Origin: Metellina segmentata
Taxonomy: Eukaryota; Arthropoda; Arachnida; Araneae; Tetragnathidae
Length of the DNA: 64,000 nt
Direction: 5' to 3'
Assembly: GCA_947359465.1 (NCBI GenBank)
Contig: OX375881.1
Location: 77,089,914 to 77,153,913 of the forward strand
A program made the translations under genes and the position numbers. Shown piece by piece: positions 22,749 to 35,245 of the stretch; position 1 is the first letter of the stretch; every line of letters begins with the position of its first letter. The notes beneath the pieces were generated by a model that was not told the DNA's origin, searched no databases, and saw only the letters and a list, made by a program, of their open reading frames with translations.

Positions 22749-23875
22749 ACCTATATCTACCACACAGCAGGTAATATGGTTAGGCTTAGTTCTGTGACAA
22801 AAAAAATAGCGTTACCCAAAGCATAATACGCGCAGATCACAGTTATAATAAAGTCAACATAACAACGGAAATTATTTGGTATGCGTAATAGTTTAGTTAT
22901 AAAAGCACTTTGTTAAGCATTATTGAATAGTATTTCCTTACTATGGCTTTTTTGAATTGAGTTTATGGATCCATAGAAAGATATAAGTGCAGAACTTAAT
23001 TAGTTCTGGGAGAAAACTACTGTTTAAGAACGCTGCTGTGTATTATAAAATCCTCTCGAAGTAAAGTTTATTTCCTTTATTGGGGGGGGGGGGTAAAATT
23101 CCCTTGGTTAAATTAGTTATCTTTGAAATAAGGGCACACAATGCAAATTTAAACTTCGTTCAAAACTTGAAGACACAACTTTGAGTTAAAGCTGGTATTA
23201 TCTAATCTAATTTTTAACTATGCAAAATCTTGTGCAATAAAGAAAATAGCTTTTCAAGAGAATTAAAAAATGAAAAAGTAGCTGACATCGTCTGCGTCTT
23301 ATTTAAAAAAATATTCCTTAAAGAATTTCTTCAAGTGTAAAAATTGTTGATGTCGTCTTTTCAGTCTGAAGTCTCTTCCAAAAAGATTTATTCAGCAGCT
23401 ATTTTCATCCCAAAGAGCTTTCCATAAGAGGCGTTGCAAATTTCGTTATTTGAATAGAAAATATTTTATTTCAAACGAAACAGACCCATTGTCAACGAAA
23501 TAATTTTTGATATAATTAAAATAAATTTTGAAACTCAGACGCATGAACCTGAACAAAATAGTTTTGATAAAAACCTCCAGTTAAAATTATGCGCAAGAAT
23601 AGTTTAACTTTCGTTAAAGATAACTTGAAAGAGTAAGAAAAGTAAGAAATAACGGAAAAGTTCCCATTCTTGAGAAATTACAAGATTTGAATCACGATTT
23701 TTGTATACTCTTTGAAAAAATTTAAACCTTGACAACAAAGATTAGCGATTTTCAACTTTTCATTTCATGGCACTTTTAAACTAATTACTAAAATTCTGAA
23801 GTACAGTAAAAAACTTTTTGCCGATTCTTCTCAAAATATTTTGCCGATCTAAAAGGAAAGGTAGGATGGTAATTG
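22749..23875. other. AT-rich intergenic with a G12 run
   Basis: A run of twelve G occupies 23082-23093. Otherwise nothing recognised. Confidence 0.5.
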
Positions 23876-23965
23876 GTAATTTTAGTTAACATCGTACTAG
23901 AGCAGCACAACGGGCTATTGACGACGGTCTGGGATCAGTCCCTTAAAGGAAAGGTAGGAAGGGTA
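23876..23965 (-). mobile_element. SINE fragment (tail end)
   Basis: GGTAATTTTAGTTAACATCG, GAGCAGCACAACGGGCTATT and GACGACGGTCTGGGATCAG match the SINE tail-proximal body, reversed relative to 22425-22748. The rest of the SINE is absent. Confidence 0.75.
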
Positions 23966-24073
23966 TGATTTTGCTTGATTTAGAAAATATAATTAACATT
24001 ACCTACCATCATTTTGCTGCAATGTGACTTAAAAGAATATTATGGAAAATATTTATGATACTTTTTAGTAAAC

Positions 24074-26410
24074 TAGGGGGCTTGACTACGCTCGCTAACT
24101 CACGGGGATTACTTCGCAATCCCATTTGATTTACTTCGCAAGCCAACACTTCTTTCGCAGATTCCATTTGGTTTGCTTCGCAAAATAACACTAGTCTCTC
24201 AGAGTCAATCTCCTGCGACGCGAAACTATTTTAATAATTAGTATAACCCTGATTTGATTTTCCGGTCCATGACGTCACAATGAGGGCTTCGTCCCTGCTC
24301 GCTAACGCTTGCAAACCAACACTCCTTTCGCAAGTGATCTCGCTTTTATTTTTTACTTTAACATTTAATGCACCCTAAACTAATAGAGCCGCAACTGTAA
24401 AAAACCTTCTCCATCTTGTTTCCTATTAAGTCTTCAGCAAAACAAAAAAACTAAGAAAGTTGTGATTAACTGTACCAAATTGAACAGTAAAAAACAAAAA
24501 AAGCGAAAAAATTGAGTCCTCAATCCTCTCTGTGATGCGAAACTAGTAATAATTCGTAGATCCAATATTGCACTCTCAGAGCCATATGACGTCACATCGA
24601 CCAAGGCCGTTTCACGTTTCCTCTGCGTGATCAACAATTTGTACACCTTCGCGAATACCATAAGCAATAGTGCATTCGAAGCTTTTACGTGATATTTTCA
24701 AATTTTAAAACTAATAGTATTAAGCTATAGATATGGCAGTTTTAGTTTTGTATCGGAAATAAAGATTTATATAAAAATTCCGAAATTTGTATGACCAACT
24801 TCATTTTCATCGACTTTATTTATAAACCAATTTCCAAAATAATTGTACAATAAGAAAGAATACATTCTGCGTTTTTCATTGATGTTTTCAAATTTAAAAA
24901 TAATAGTAGGGGGCTTGCGACCCTTAAACCACTCTTGATGGAGTAGGAATAAGGTCAGTTTCGAAGCTATGTACTTTTTTAAGTATTGCATAAAATGAAA
25001 TACTTTTTTTTTCATTAAGCTCCTGCATTTTTAAGGAATAAAATACACTGTACAAACATGATTTAAATATTAGCAGGAGTTTTTGTGTCGGGCTCGTTAA
25101 GGTATAACTTCATTGTGAGTAAAGATTTGAGGAACAGTGCTGCGTGCAAGATTGCACATAAACAAATAGATGTATACAAATAAATTTTAGTGCATGTTAT
25201 TCTATATATGTAATAGATTAAAATGAAAGAAAAAAATAAAAAAATTAATATTTTTTATCAATTATGTTTCATGGAAGCAGTAAATATTCTGATACGTCAA
25301 CAACAATGTCTTCCCCCAAAATTCCATAATTTTTTTTTCAATATTGTGGTTTTAAAACAAGCAAGTAGACTTAACGAATATGTATACCAATTTTTGAACA
25401 AGTTGCTCAAATAGTACTTCAGATATCATGCGCTCAATCTGAGATTTTTCTAAAAAAAAACAAAGCTGAGAAAAACAGCCGTAAAGATAAAATTTTGGTT
25501 ACAGAAGCCCATGTTTTGCTCAGTGTACCTTTCGATTTTCTTTCATATCTCTGGTATTTATTTGAATTTTGTCATGCTGTTGGTGTCAAAATGATCAGAA
25601 ATGTATGTACTTTAATGTATATATATTTTTGAAAAATTGAATTTTTGGAAGGTTTAAAGGTCGTAAGCCCCTTTAAGCTATAGATATGACAGTTTTAACA
25701 AAAAGTAACGAAAATTTTCCTATATTTCGAAATTTGCAGGACCAAATTTTGATAGCATTCAATTTATTTATTAACTAATTTCAAAAATATTTGTAACATA
25801 AGAAAGAGTACATTATAAGGTTTCCTGCGATGTTTTCAAATTTAAAAACTAATAGTTATAAGATATAGATATGATAGTTTAAATAAAAGTAATATAAGTG
25901 ACCCGATTTCCCCCCAAAAAAACATAATCAGAAACCAAAATTGAAATTTCTAAAACAACTCGGCATTGTGCACACACACATTTACAGGTACTTAAAAAAA
26001 AATCACGGCTGTAGACTGAAAATTGTACGTCCTTTGCTCACTCGCGTTAGAAATTTCGCTCTTTCAACTTTGACACTTAATAAGCCCAAAACTAATATCC
26101 GCATCTTTTAAAAATCTTCTTCGTCTTGTTTCTTGTACAATTTTAAACAAACCATGTCAATTTTGTAATTTTCTGATCTGTACTTTCTTGGGAAACTCTC
26201 TAAGAATTGACAAAAAAAGCGAGTTTTCAATCCTGCGGTGGTGGCTGCGGTAACTTTTTTGAATATAGAGAGAAAAGTAATACTCTTTCCAAGGATGCCG
26301 AAGTGATCTTTCATTACTTTATCCTTTCCATCATTTCGTTTCACAATTACTTGACATTGTCTCGTGTTTGGCACTGCATGGCGAAATATGCGCCATAACA
26401 CAAAATCAAT
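24074..26410. repeat. Repeat-module region with Helitron-like tail
   Basis: At 24074 CTAGGGGGCTT followed by CGCTCGCTAAC resembles the reverse of an H1 Helitron 3' end. Words such as TTACTTCGCAA and TTCGCAAG recur to 24340. Two modules appear twice in direct orientation: CTATAGATATGGCAGTTTTA at 24724 with a variant at 25678 and a third at 25862, and TTAATGCACCCTAAACTAAT at 24366 with a variant at 26078. TGACGTCAC occurs near 24270 and 24588. This may be two related non-autonomous elements, but no clean boundaries could be set. Confidence 0.5.
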
Positions 26411-26424
26411 CATTTATCAATGTA

Positions 26425-27577
26425 CAGTCGCGGAAAAAAACTAACCATCCCTCTTCATTCGAGCAATTTTAGAAGTAAAGAAAATGCAAAGAAGGCGTTT
26501 GACAGGAACTAACGTCTTCTAAAAATTCAAATTATAAAATTTGCATAAGGGGCCGTCTTTATATTAAATTTAGAACTAACTTCATAATTTTCAATAAGAA
26601 TACTCTATTTCGACACAATTTCGAATCTATGTCAAAATGTAACCACAGATACCAAATTTCATGTAATTAAGTCTTACCGTTTCGAATTTATGAAAAGATT
26701 GGAAAGAAATCTGGAAATCTAACAGAAAGATTGGAGCTCCTAATATTAAAAATCAGTGTCTTAGACTTTTATGCATAACTTTCTAAATAATATTTCTATA
26801 GAGTTGATATTTTGTACCATTAAACAACCCAAACAAAATTCACCTACTATTTTATTTTAAAAATAGTTTTAAGTATGCAATAATAATTATTAAATGAATG
26901 TTTAAAAAAATTAGGAATCGGAACCTTATTATATTTTGACGGGATTCGTCGATTCATAAAGACTTCTCGTATAGTAATGCAAAATTTCATCTCATACCGA
27001 TAGTTAGGTTTTGAGATACATTAAAGTTTCTTCATAATTGAAATTTTAGTTTTTTTTAGTTTTTTTAAGTTTAAAAAACGCCTGACAAACCTCGGATAAT
27101 AATTCTCTTATCGTTTGCACTTGCATATTATATAATAATGTAAATCTCAAATCGTTTGTATTTTTGTAATAAATAATTCTGGGATCTTAAAAAAATACGT
27201 TTGAAATAGTGTTCAAATTTGAAATTTGGGTATCTATAACTCCTTTCAATCTCGATCTACAAATAGTGAGTTTTAAGTAGAGATGGTCCTTGAAATTGAT
27301 ATTAACTTCAGGATTGAATATCTTAAGATATAAAGTTAGTAAAGTTATGAAACTTCCTATTTATACTAATTTAACGATGCAGAATCTGATTATGGCATCA
27401 AAACATGGCGTTTCCATCAGAAATATCGTTGTTTGTGAAAAATTTCATATAAAGACGTCCCCTTGCTCAATTGTTTTGAATTTGTAGTGAATTCCCTATT
27501 GAATGATACTTCCGAATTTGCTCTGGTATGAATAGTGCTCGAAATAAAGGAGGTGGTTCGTTTTTTTTCCGTGACTG
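26425..27577. mobile_element. Non-coding Tc1/mariner-type MITE
   Basis: The left end CAGTCGCGGAAAAAAACTAA and the right end read inward CAGTCACGGAAAAAAAACGA continue as imperfect inverted repeats for about 45 bp (ACC..CCT...TTCGAGCA). The left flank is TA; the right is CA. The 1153-bp interior has no transposase; the short open frames look like chance. Mobilisation would need a transposase from elsewhere. Confidence 0.82.
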
Positions 27578-27695
27578 CACCTATCACTTTTATTTGATTA
27601 CGAAACAATCCGTAACTCGCAAACGTCTTCCCTTTGCCTCCGTCATTCCTATAGTGTCACTGGAACACATGTGCACTTCAGTTGGTCGCAACTAA

Positions 27696-28129
27696 GGACC
27701 GGTGCACACATCCGGTTTTTCAACGTGCGGCGCCGCTGCCGCAACGCAAGTGCGGTCTGAGATACATTAGATTCAATGGAGCAGTGCACACATGCCTCCA
27801 GCGCCGCTGGGGCGACGCACGTCCAACTTGCGTGCAATTTGTACCGCAGTTCCCCACGGCGCCGCACATGAATCTCCGTTCTGAAGTACCTTGTTTTTAT
27901 AAACAAATGGAATATAAATAAGAATTAATAAATGGTTGTATCCAGTAACGACTATTTTGTTTCAAAATATACTTTTTTTTTACACCAAGTAAGCGAAATA
28001 AACACGTTTTCTTCGACAGAATATTTATCGCAAATGGCTCGAAATGAGTTCGTGCGTCATTTCACGGTTATGTGTGCATAGTTGGGCTTTGGTGCCGCAC
28101 GTTGAAATACCGGATGTGTGCACCAAGCC
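27696..28129. mobile_element. PIF/Harbinger-type MITE
   Basis: Inverted ends of 39 bp match at 34 positions: GGACCGGTGCACACATCC at left and GGCTTGGTGCACACATCC read inward from the right, both continuing into TTCAACGTGCGGC. A 3-bp TAA flanks each end (27693-27695, 28130-28132). TWA target duplications with GG-starting ends fit PIF/Harbinger. The 434-bp interior is GC-richer near the ends and has further GTGCACACAT and GCGCCGCTG copies. It is non-coding. Confidence 0.85.
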
Positions 28130-28132
28130 TAA

Positions 28133-28780
28133 GGCAGTGAACATTATAAGAAGGGAGAAGGAAGTTGAGTGACATGGTTGTGTACGGGCGTATTGTTCAA
28201 ATTAAGTGACTGATGGTAACATAAACAAATCCCTTCCACAATTATCGCCTTTGAAGCTGATTTTATTCTAAATGTATTGTTTGGGGCCGACAGTGTAAAC
28301 GAGTTGGCAGGGAGAAATCTAAGGAGATCACCATTCATGCTTTTTTGTAAGACAGCCTTCTCCTAACTCGCTTTTACACCAATTTAGAAATAAACCTACC
28401 CAAGGTCGACTTCTCTCTAGAGCCACACAACACATAGCAATGAAAACTGAGTTCATTATTAGGAAGCTTCCCAAATGGGATAAGTGTGACCCGAACTCAA
28501 TCGGCAATAGCCGAAAGCCATTCATCCTATTATGAGAGCGTACAGTAACTAACTGGAAAGGTCCACACGTTGCATGAGAGAGTCATCTGTTAGATAGACT
28601 TAAGTCAATAGAAAAGGAGACTGGTTATATCCTTTCTTCCGACCACGATAAGAGCAAAAATAAATAACCAGTCCTCAGCAGAGAAGCACTTAGATATTGG
28701 AGGGAAAGATATTGAGAGGAAGGGAACTGAACAGTTATTGGTAGATGTTGCAGAGAAATAGCTATATTTGATGCTATGCT
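28133..28780. other. Unrecognised intergenic sequence
   Basis: Minus-strand open frames at 28144-28338 and 28328-28525 show no recognisable domain. No repeat partner was seen. Confidence 0.45.
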
Positions 28781-29400
28781 TTTCTTTTCGATACAAAAAG
28801 AAGAGATTGTAAAAAAAAAAGATTGAACACTCTGGGTTCTTGAAATAAGAGCTGCTGACTTCGAAAGCTAAAGTTACGGAATACTTGAGAGTTTTTTCAG
28901 TTCCACAAGATAAGCTTCTGAGTGGTGGAAGCAAGCTGTAAATTGTAGTAGAAAATTTATACACACAAATTATAAATTGGAGTACATAAAAATATCATAG
29001 AAGTTTCTTTTCGATGCAAAAAGGAGAGAGTAAAAAGAGACTGAACAGTCTGGGTTGATGAAATAGGACTAATGATTTCGAAAGTTAAAGCTCCAGATTA
29101 CTTGATTTTTTTTATTTTCGAAAGATTATTATGAGAGTGTACAAAGGAGCACAAGAGTTCGGTACCTAAATATTCCCCCTGTTAGTTTCTTTCGCATACA
29201 AAAAGAACAGATTAAAAAGCTCGAACACAACAAGTTTTTGAAACAAGAGTTCTCTACTGAATTCCAGCGCTTTTTGGGGAATTTTTTTGTTTCCAAAAGA
29301 TTATTTTATGAATAGTGGAACACATAAAACAATTTGGAGCACAAAAAAGTATGTTCACAAATTATAAGTTGGAGTACATAAAAATATATATCTTGAAAAT
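28781..29400 (+). repeat. Three diverged tandem units, 180-220 bp
   Basis: Units start at 28781, 29004 and about 29186 with TTTCTTTTCGATACAAAAAG or variants. Each then has GATT(A)AAAA, a GAACA.TC.GGGTT-like block, TTGAAA, TTCGAAAG and AAAGATTAT. Units 1 and 3 also share CACAAATTATAAATTGGAGT. They are clearly degraded and non-coding. Confidence 0.75.
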
Positions 29401-30243
29401 ATACATCCAGGAGAATTGTGCTTTAATTCGTAGGTAAAATGGGGATTATAGGTATTAATCCCAAAATAATAGATTGCAATTTAGAAATGTGTTTCGGCTA
29501 CGAAAATTAATTGATAAATTTATAACCATTTGTGTGTATTCTACATTAGTGTTCTCGTTGTTTAAACAAAAGAAATAATTTGGATGCAATTAGTTAAATT
29601 CGAATTTCATTAATGAAGAGGAATGTGACAATGCGAAAGACATTTAAAGGTTACAAAGGCATAAAGGCGGAATTGCCAGTATCACAGACTTCTAAGATTC
29701 CCTAGGTGGCAACATATGCGCCACACATATATTTTCAGAAGGCGACCAAAGGAGAATGGGATTTAATGGAATTCCAAACCACCATGATAAGTAACTTAGA
29801 ATAAATAAGACATTTCGAAATCCATACCGCGAGTTGCCATCCGTCATAATGTATTTAAGCTTGAATGCTACGTTGTACTGCGTTAAATTAAACTCATCAG
29901 AAAATAACTTGTCTTTACATAAATTCCTGTTTTCAAAACCTGTGAGACGTCATTGGTTAAAGTGAATACATATCAATGGGAACTCTAGCGACAAAGTCTA
30001 TTAAACAGGAATTGGACAGGTATGTCGATGCTTAACGACAGTCTGATTTTTCTTCCATTATTTTGCCAACTAATATACACAGTTGAGTGCTGATTAGATT
30101 GCAGTGATTTGGAATACTTTTTTAAGCCAAACATCCTATCTAAACAAGATTACGAACCCAGAGGCCATTGAACTGAGGTCAAAGAGCTAATATGGTCAAC
30201 ATATATGTGCTAAAGCTCTGTGTAAATGAATGTAGGTATGTAA
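29401..30243. other. Unrecognised intergenic sequence
   Basis: No open frame of note and no repeat partner seen up to the Helitron. Confidence 0.45.
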
Positions 30244-30893
30244 TCTATATATATAATTCTCTTACGTGGCACGCAAAAAAGACGTTATTTGTAATCGCGT
30301 TTTGGCAACACTGTACGGTTTGTTTGTTTATCGCGAAGTCTCGCGCATCGATTGAATTTATAGCGTTATCAGATGAAATTTTATTGAAAAAAAAAGGAAA
30401 TTTTAATGAGTAGTTGCAGTTAGTTTATAATAGAAATCAAAGAAAACGGAGGATCTTTTCAGGGCCATTTAAAAAACGGTCCTTTTCAGGGCCAACAATT
30501 ATAGTTCAACAAGACGCTTGCACTACAACTTTCGGCAACAAACTCAATGAAAAAGTGTGGGTCGTTTGAGTGCTGGGAAAATGTACACACAAACAACATG
30601 CTGGGTATTAAATTTCCAAAGCAACGCTCACATTTCGAGTCAAAATTTGCACAAAGTTTTCATTTGAATTCTGATTTTAGAGATACTGTATACATTTTTT
30701 CTGTAATACAGCAAATTTAGATTTGAAAAACATTTTCTTGGTAACATATTTTGTAAACAATCCCTTATGCTAGGACACATGTCTTCATTGAGGCGAGCGA
30801 AGCGAGCATAGGTTCGCGCAGCAACCAATGAGGACTGAGAAGCAATCCTCCGGGGGTTGGCGAGCGTTAGCGAGCAGGGGGCAGGCCCCCTAG
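30244..30893 (+). mobile_element. Non-autonomous Helitron family H1, copy 2
   Basis: It begins TCTATATATATAATTCTC after A30243 and ends GGCAGGCCCCCTAG before T30894. It is collinear with 6878-7523 across its 650 bp but more diverged than copies 1 and 3 are from each other, for example GTAATCGCG for GTTACCGCG. The terminal hairpin is retained. Confidence 0.9.
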
Positions 30894-30924
30894 TTAAATA
30901 AAATTCACACTGGAGCAACCCGTT

Positions 30925-31212
30925 GTGTTGATTCAGTACTGGAGTACGATGTTAGTACGTTGGGAGTCGTCCAGTTGCAACAGTATGGGATCAATCCCGA
31001 AGGGAAAGATCCACACCTCGTTATTTCGAACCACAGCTAGATGGCGATGTCAAAACCTGATCTGGCACACCACTATCAAAACATCCACACTACGCCAACG
31101 TGAGGACATTTGAGGTCACGACATACTATTTAACGTGCACAACGCTCTTTGATTGGATGGAGTTTCAGACTTGCAATCCTCCGGTTGTTAATTTGATATC
31201 TTTCCAACGGGT
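30925..31212 (-). mobile_element. SINE copy
   Basis: Tail-proximal ATTCAGTACTGGAGTACGA, GGGATCAATCCCGAAGGG, CCAACGTGAGGACATTTGAG and TTTAACGTGCACAAC follow the SINE body in reverse orientation. The head end TTGCAATCCTCCGGTTGTTAA marks a degraded B-box region. Confidence 0.78.
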
Positions 31213-31424
31213 CTTCTGCAGCCCCTATGTAAATGTAAGTAGATTGTTAATTAAATTCAAAATATTTATCGCATACAAACAATTAGGTTCGGTTCTGATT
31301 GAGCCTTCAGTATGAAGCTTAGGACTACGAATTGCAGATTGGTTAGTTGAGATGAGCTAGTAGAGCACTTTTTCAATGTGTTGCGTAGATAATCCGGGGT
31401 ATCGTCAAAAGTCTGCACCAGTTG

Positions 31425-31660
31425 AAAAGAAAACCATTTTTAAATGTTCATTCAAACTACTGTGAGACGTTTTCATAAATTTGAATAGATATCCTTAACA
31501 GCCTTAGAAAGATCCTAGGTACAGTCGTGTTGCTCTTATGATTGTCCTGAAAAACCACGATATTTCATTTGTTCACTGTGAAATGTTTTTCGTATATTTG
31601 AATAGATCTTGTTGAGAGCTAGTGTTGCGCTCATGGTTGCCATGATAAACACAGTGAAAC
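31425..31660 (+). repeat. Two imperfect direct repeats of about 115 bp
   Basis: Both units run AAAACCA, a TTCA(T)T block, CACTGTGAAATG/CTGTGAGACG, TTTGAATAGAT and GTGTTGC.CT.ATG. Similarity is moderate. Confidence 0.55.
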
Positions 31661-31867
31661 GTGACGGTACCCTCGGAAATATTGCGTCATTTCCCTTCGC
31701 CTTCGAGGAGTCAGCTATCCGAGGAGTTAGTTGTGTCAAAAGTTGCATAAGCTTATTTCTATGAAAGTAATTTCAATTACGAGTTAATATGAGTTATAGC
31801 AAGGTTTCAGTTGTTTAAAGATTACTTGGTCAATTTTAAGTCAATTTTCGAAATTTCGTTACAATTT

Positions 31868-31936
31868 AATACTGAACCGTCGCCAACACAACTTTGTGTT
31901 GCTCCAGTGCGACGTTAATTCAATTGCCTACCAGCC
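31868..31936 (+). mobile_element. SINE fragment (tail end)
   Basis: GAACCGTCGCCAACACAAC, TGTGTTGCTCCAGTGCGACG and TTAATTCAATTGCCTACC match the SINE 3' end and its CCTA-type tail. Confidence 0.7.
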
Positions 31937-34114
31937 GTTGCAAATTAGTGATAGTCTGAAATAATAAAGAAACAAGAGAAGTGAGTAATCGTATATAGAG
32001 ATTTATAATACAATTGTATTCAGCTCTATTTACCTCATCATGTTGAAATACACACATCTTAACTAATAGGATGAAAACCAAGGATTAAGCAAACAAAGAC
32101 GAGTCGTCCCTGAGGTTCTCGTTATGTATAAAATACTTAGCGAGATGTTGCACATATTTCGCAGGCTTAATTAAACTATGTGCATGGTTTCTAAGTAAAC
32201 TTTCCTTAAAACTTAAGTGAAAGTATGTATACATTTGAATATAGCAATTTTCAAAAAGAGAATAAATAGAAGCTTTTGTATTTTAATCTTTGAATTTAGA
32301 AGTTTGTTTTGTTTTTGCACATAGCTCGAAGTATTATGAACAAACATGAAGTTCTGAATGTTTGTGTTTCACTCATGGTTTGAGTTCCTCAAAGAAAAAA
32401 TTGTAATATATTCTTGTGCAAAATATCGGACTGCAAAAATTTAAGAGGTTTGAATTGTGAAATATTATTGGATTGAAGATGAATGCTATTGCCCAATGGC
32501 TTGCGATTCAATAAAAAATTAATTTAGAGCTGGGTGTAATATTAGATTATTTCACAGCTAAAATCCATTACGGTTACTCTTACACACAATTAATGGTTTT
32601 CAAATAATATTTTTATGTTAGGACCTTTCTTCACCTCAGAAGTTTTTTGCAGCTTATGTGTAGGCCTATTATTTTTTGAGACCAAATGAAAGCAAGAAAG
32701 ACTAGAAACAAAAAACTATATAAGGAAAAAAACTTATTATTGAAGTCGAAACAGGAAACTAAATTATATTCTGTATTAAACACAAAAGTATTCACAAGTG
32801 ATAGCATAATTTTTCGATTCCAATCGATTAATTTTTGGTGATAAATACATACTGGATTAGCAACATCCCGAGAAGTAATTTTGTACATACTGAGAGAGTT
32901 TGAGGCTGACTCTAAAGCTTGCTTATGATAGTGTATAGACACTTCCATAGAAGAGGACAAGTACATCGGAAGGAAGCGGTCGCTCTTAAGATACTCCAAT
33001 TTGACGAGCCTTATGGCTCCGTGGCAGATTCGATCCATAATAATGCTGTGTCCTCGTTCTCTTTAATGAATATTGTAAGTAATTTTCCAATTTATCTTTT
33101 AAATAAAGTTCACTGGGCTGTAACCAGTCTAATCCCTAAGTAAAGACCAGAAACGTTATAGAGGATAAACTGATAGAGGGCGAGCAAGACCAAAGTCTCA
33201 CCTCATTTTTAATTTTATAATTTATTTGAAAAAACGTCGGCGTTCGTTAGGCGTTTGTCGGATTCAGGAGAGGCTCCTGAAATCCGCCACTGCTTCAAAT
33301 GTCCTGGATTCATATTTACGATCAATTTTAACTTCATTAAACTAAATATTAATCTAAATACTAAAATAACTGTCACTCACAAAGAATAGTAAAGAAAATG
33401 GCAAAAACGTGTTAGAAAGAACACTTGACCGGAATCAATCTGTGATATATTTACGCTAAGTGCACATTTTATTCAAATATTACGAAATGGAATTCAATAA
33501 GTATATATTCATGATGCATTATTTCCAAAGAAATGCTTTTCATTTAAATGTAACACTTCATTAAATTAAGTAAATGACTTTTATATATTGTGTAAATCAT
33601 ACCTTAAAAATGGGAATTCATAATATAGTGACTCAATAAGTTTCAACTGTCGAATTTTTCCTAAAAATTCATAAATGAATTCAACAGAAATTTATTAAAT
33701 GCTTTTAATGATATTCAGTTTTTTTACATCATGATGACTCTACATTTATGACGTTTATTAAAGCATTTTAATGATTTGTAGTCAAGTATTTTAACTTGGT
33801 ATGGACCAAAAATATGGTTTAAGGCACATCGCGATTAACGTCTTGAAATGTTCAAGATATTTTTGCAATATAAAAACACTCATGAGTTAAAATCGCAAAA
33901 CATTAGTTTCTGAAATTGTAGTATAACATGAAAGTAAATATTTATAAGCTCTAATGACTTAACGACCTACCTGTTTACCTACCTTTTGAACTTACGACAA
34001 ATGGAGGATTTCACACGAAGTCCGGTTCCACTACCAAAATCAGGAAATGCGACCGGCGTTGAACTCGACAAGTCAGAATGTTTTAATTGATATGCCATAT
34101 TGGTATTTTTAATA
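31937..34114. other. AT-rich intergenic with a short hairpin
   Basis: A hairpin lies near 33258-33287 (CGGATTCAGGAG, loop, CTCCTGAAATCCG). A 135-codon minus-strand open frame at 32631-33038 has a hydrophobic end but no recognisable family; I do not call it a gene. Confidence 0.45.
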
Positions 34115-35245
34115 GAATAATTCTATGCACTTTAGAAATTAAGGGTATTATGTAAGCAATACGAGTGTTTTTTGATGTAATCAATCCAAGAAAAAAGCTT
34201 AAGCTTGGAAACATCAAATTGTATCTTTAAATGAAGATGAAAAGCAATACAAAATGATTTTATGTACTCAACTTTCCATGAGCGAATTGGTAAAGTCATA
34301 TAATGCTACATTTTATATTTAGATCTTGAACCAGGCGTCAGATCGGCACACTAAAAAGAAAACACATAATCCTTGTATCAAGAAAGTTAGGTAGTATTTT
34401 AATTAACGTCGTACTGGAGCACCACAAAGGGATATTAGCAACGGACCGGGATCAAACCCGAAGGAAAGTATACAAGTCCAACATCACATAACTTTGAGCA
34501 AAGGTCGGGTGACGAGGTCACACCTCACTTGGCACCCCACTCTCCAAATTTCCACATCACGCCAGCATCAGAAAATTCGAGGTCACAATAGATTTAACGT
34601 GCATCAGTCCACTTTGTACAGGACTGTCTTTGGTTGGATTCGAACTCGCAACCCTCCGAGTGCTAATCCGTTACTCTTCCAACCGAGATATCGCGGACAT
34701 ATACCAAAACATGGAGTCACGGTTAATGATTAAAATCAATGGACAAAAAGATTGAAGATAAAATTGTCGGTAACTGCTAAATAAAACACTAATGAAAGGT
34801 AAGAGTATTATGTAAACGATATGGATGTTTATCTATATCCATCCAATTAAAGCCTGGAAATATTGAATAAAAGATTTAAATAAAGACTAAAAAAAGCACA
34901 GAAGTTTTTTTTTGCACTCAACCTTCTATGAGCGAGTTGGAAAAGTCATATATTGCTAAAGTTTAGTTGGTGATCGGGAACTATGCGTTAGATCTGCAAG
35001 CTAAAAATAACACCTGTAATCCTTATATCAAAGAAAGCAGTCGCTGTTACTAATTTAAATCGATGGTCCGAAGGAGCGAAGATAAAATCATCCTTAACTG
35101 CTAAATAAAACGCCGAAGAGAAATAGGAGTATTATGTAAACGATATGAGTAATTTTTGATATCATCAATCCAATAAAGGGGCTAAAGCCAGGAAACATTA
35201 AATTAAAGATTCAAATAAAGACGAACGAGGCAAAGTTTTCTAGAT
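34115..35245 (+). repeat. Three tandem units of about 330 bp, one split by a SINE
   Basis: GTATTATGTAA markers lie at 34145, 34805 and 35130. Shared order: GTATTATGTAA, ATCAATCCAA, GGAAACAT, ATGAGCGA.TTGG, AAAGTCATAT, TCAGATC/TTAGATC, AATCCTT.TATCAA, GAAGATAAAAT, AACTGCTAAATAAAAC. A SINE at 34387-34697 separates the halves of unit 1. Unit 3 is truncated on the right. Confidence 0.82.
34387..34697 (-). mobile_element. tRNA-derived SINE, best-preserved copy
   Basis: The B-box region on the minus strand reads GCGAGTTCGAATCC (plus strand 34636-34650), an excellent tRNA B box, with CTCGGTTGGAAGAGTAACGG toward the head. The body and TTAGGTAGTATTTTAATTAA tail are complete. It interrupts the first unit of the surrounding tandem repeat, so it is younger than that repeat. 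I could not identify a target duplication. Confidence 0.88.

Noticed and set aside
26207..26413. Overlapping frames on both strands before the MITE
   Set aside because: No known domain, and they fall inside the repeat-module region.
32631..33038. 135-codon minus-strand frame
   Set aside because: AT-rich, hydrophobic low-complexity end, no recognisable family or supporting context.
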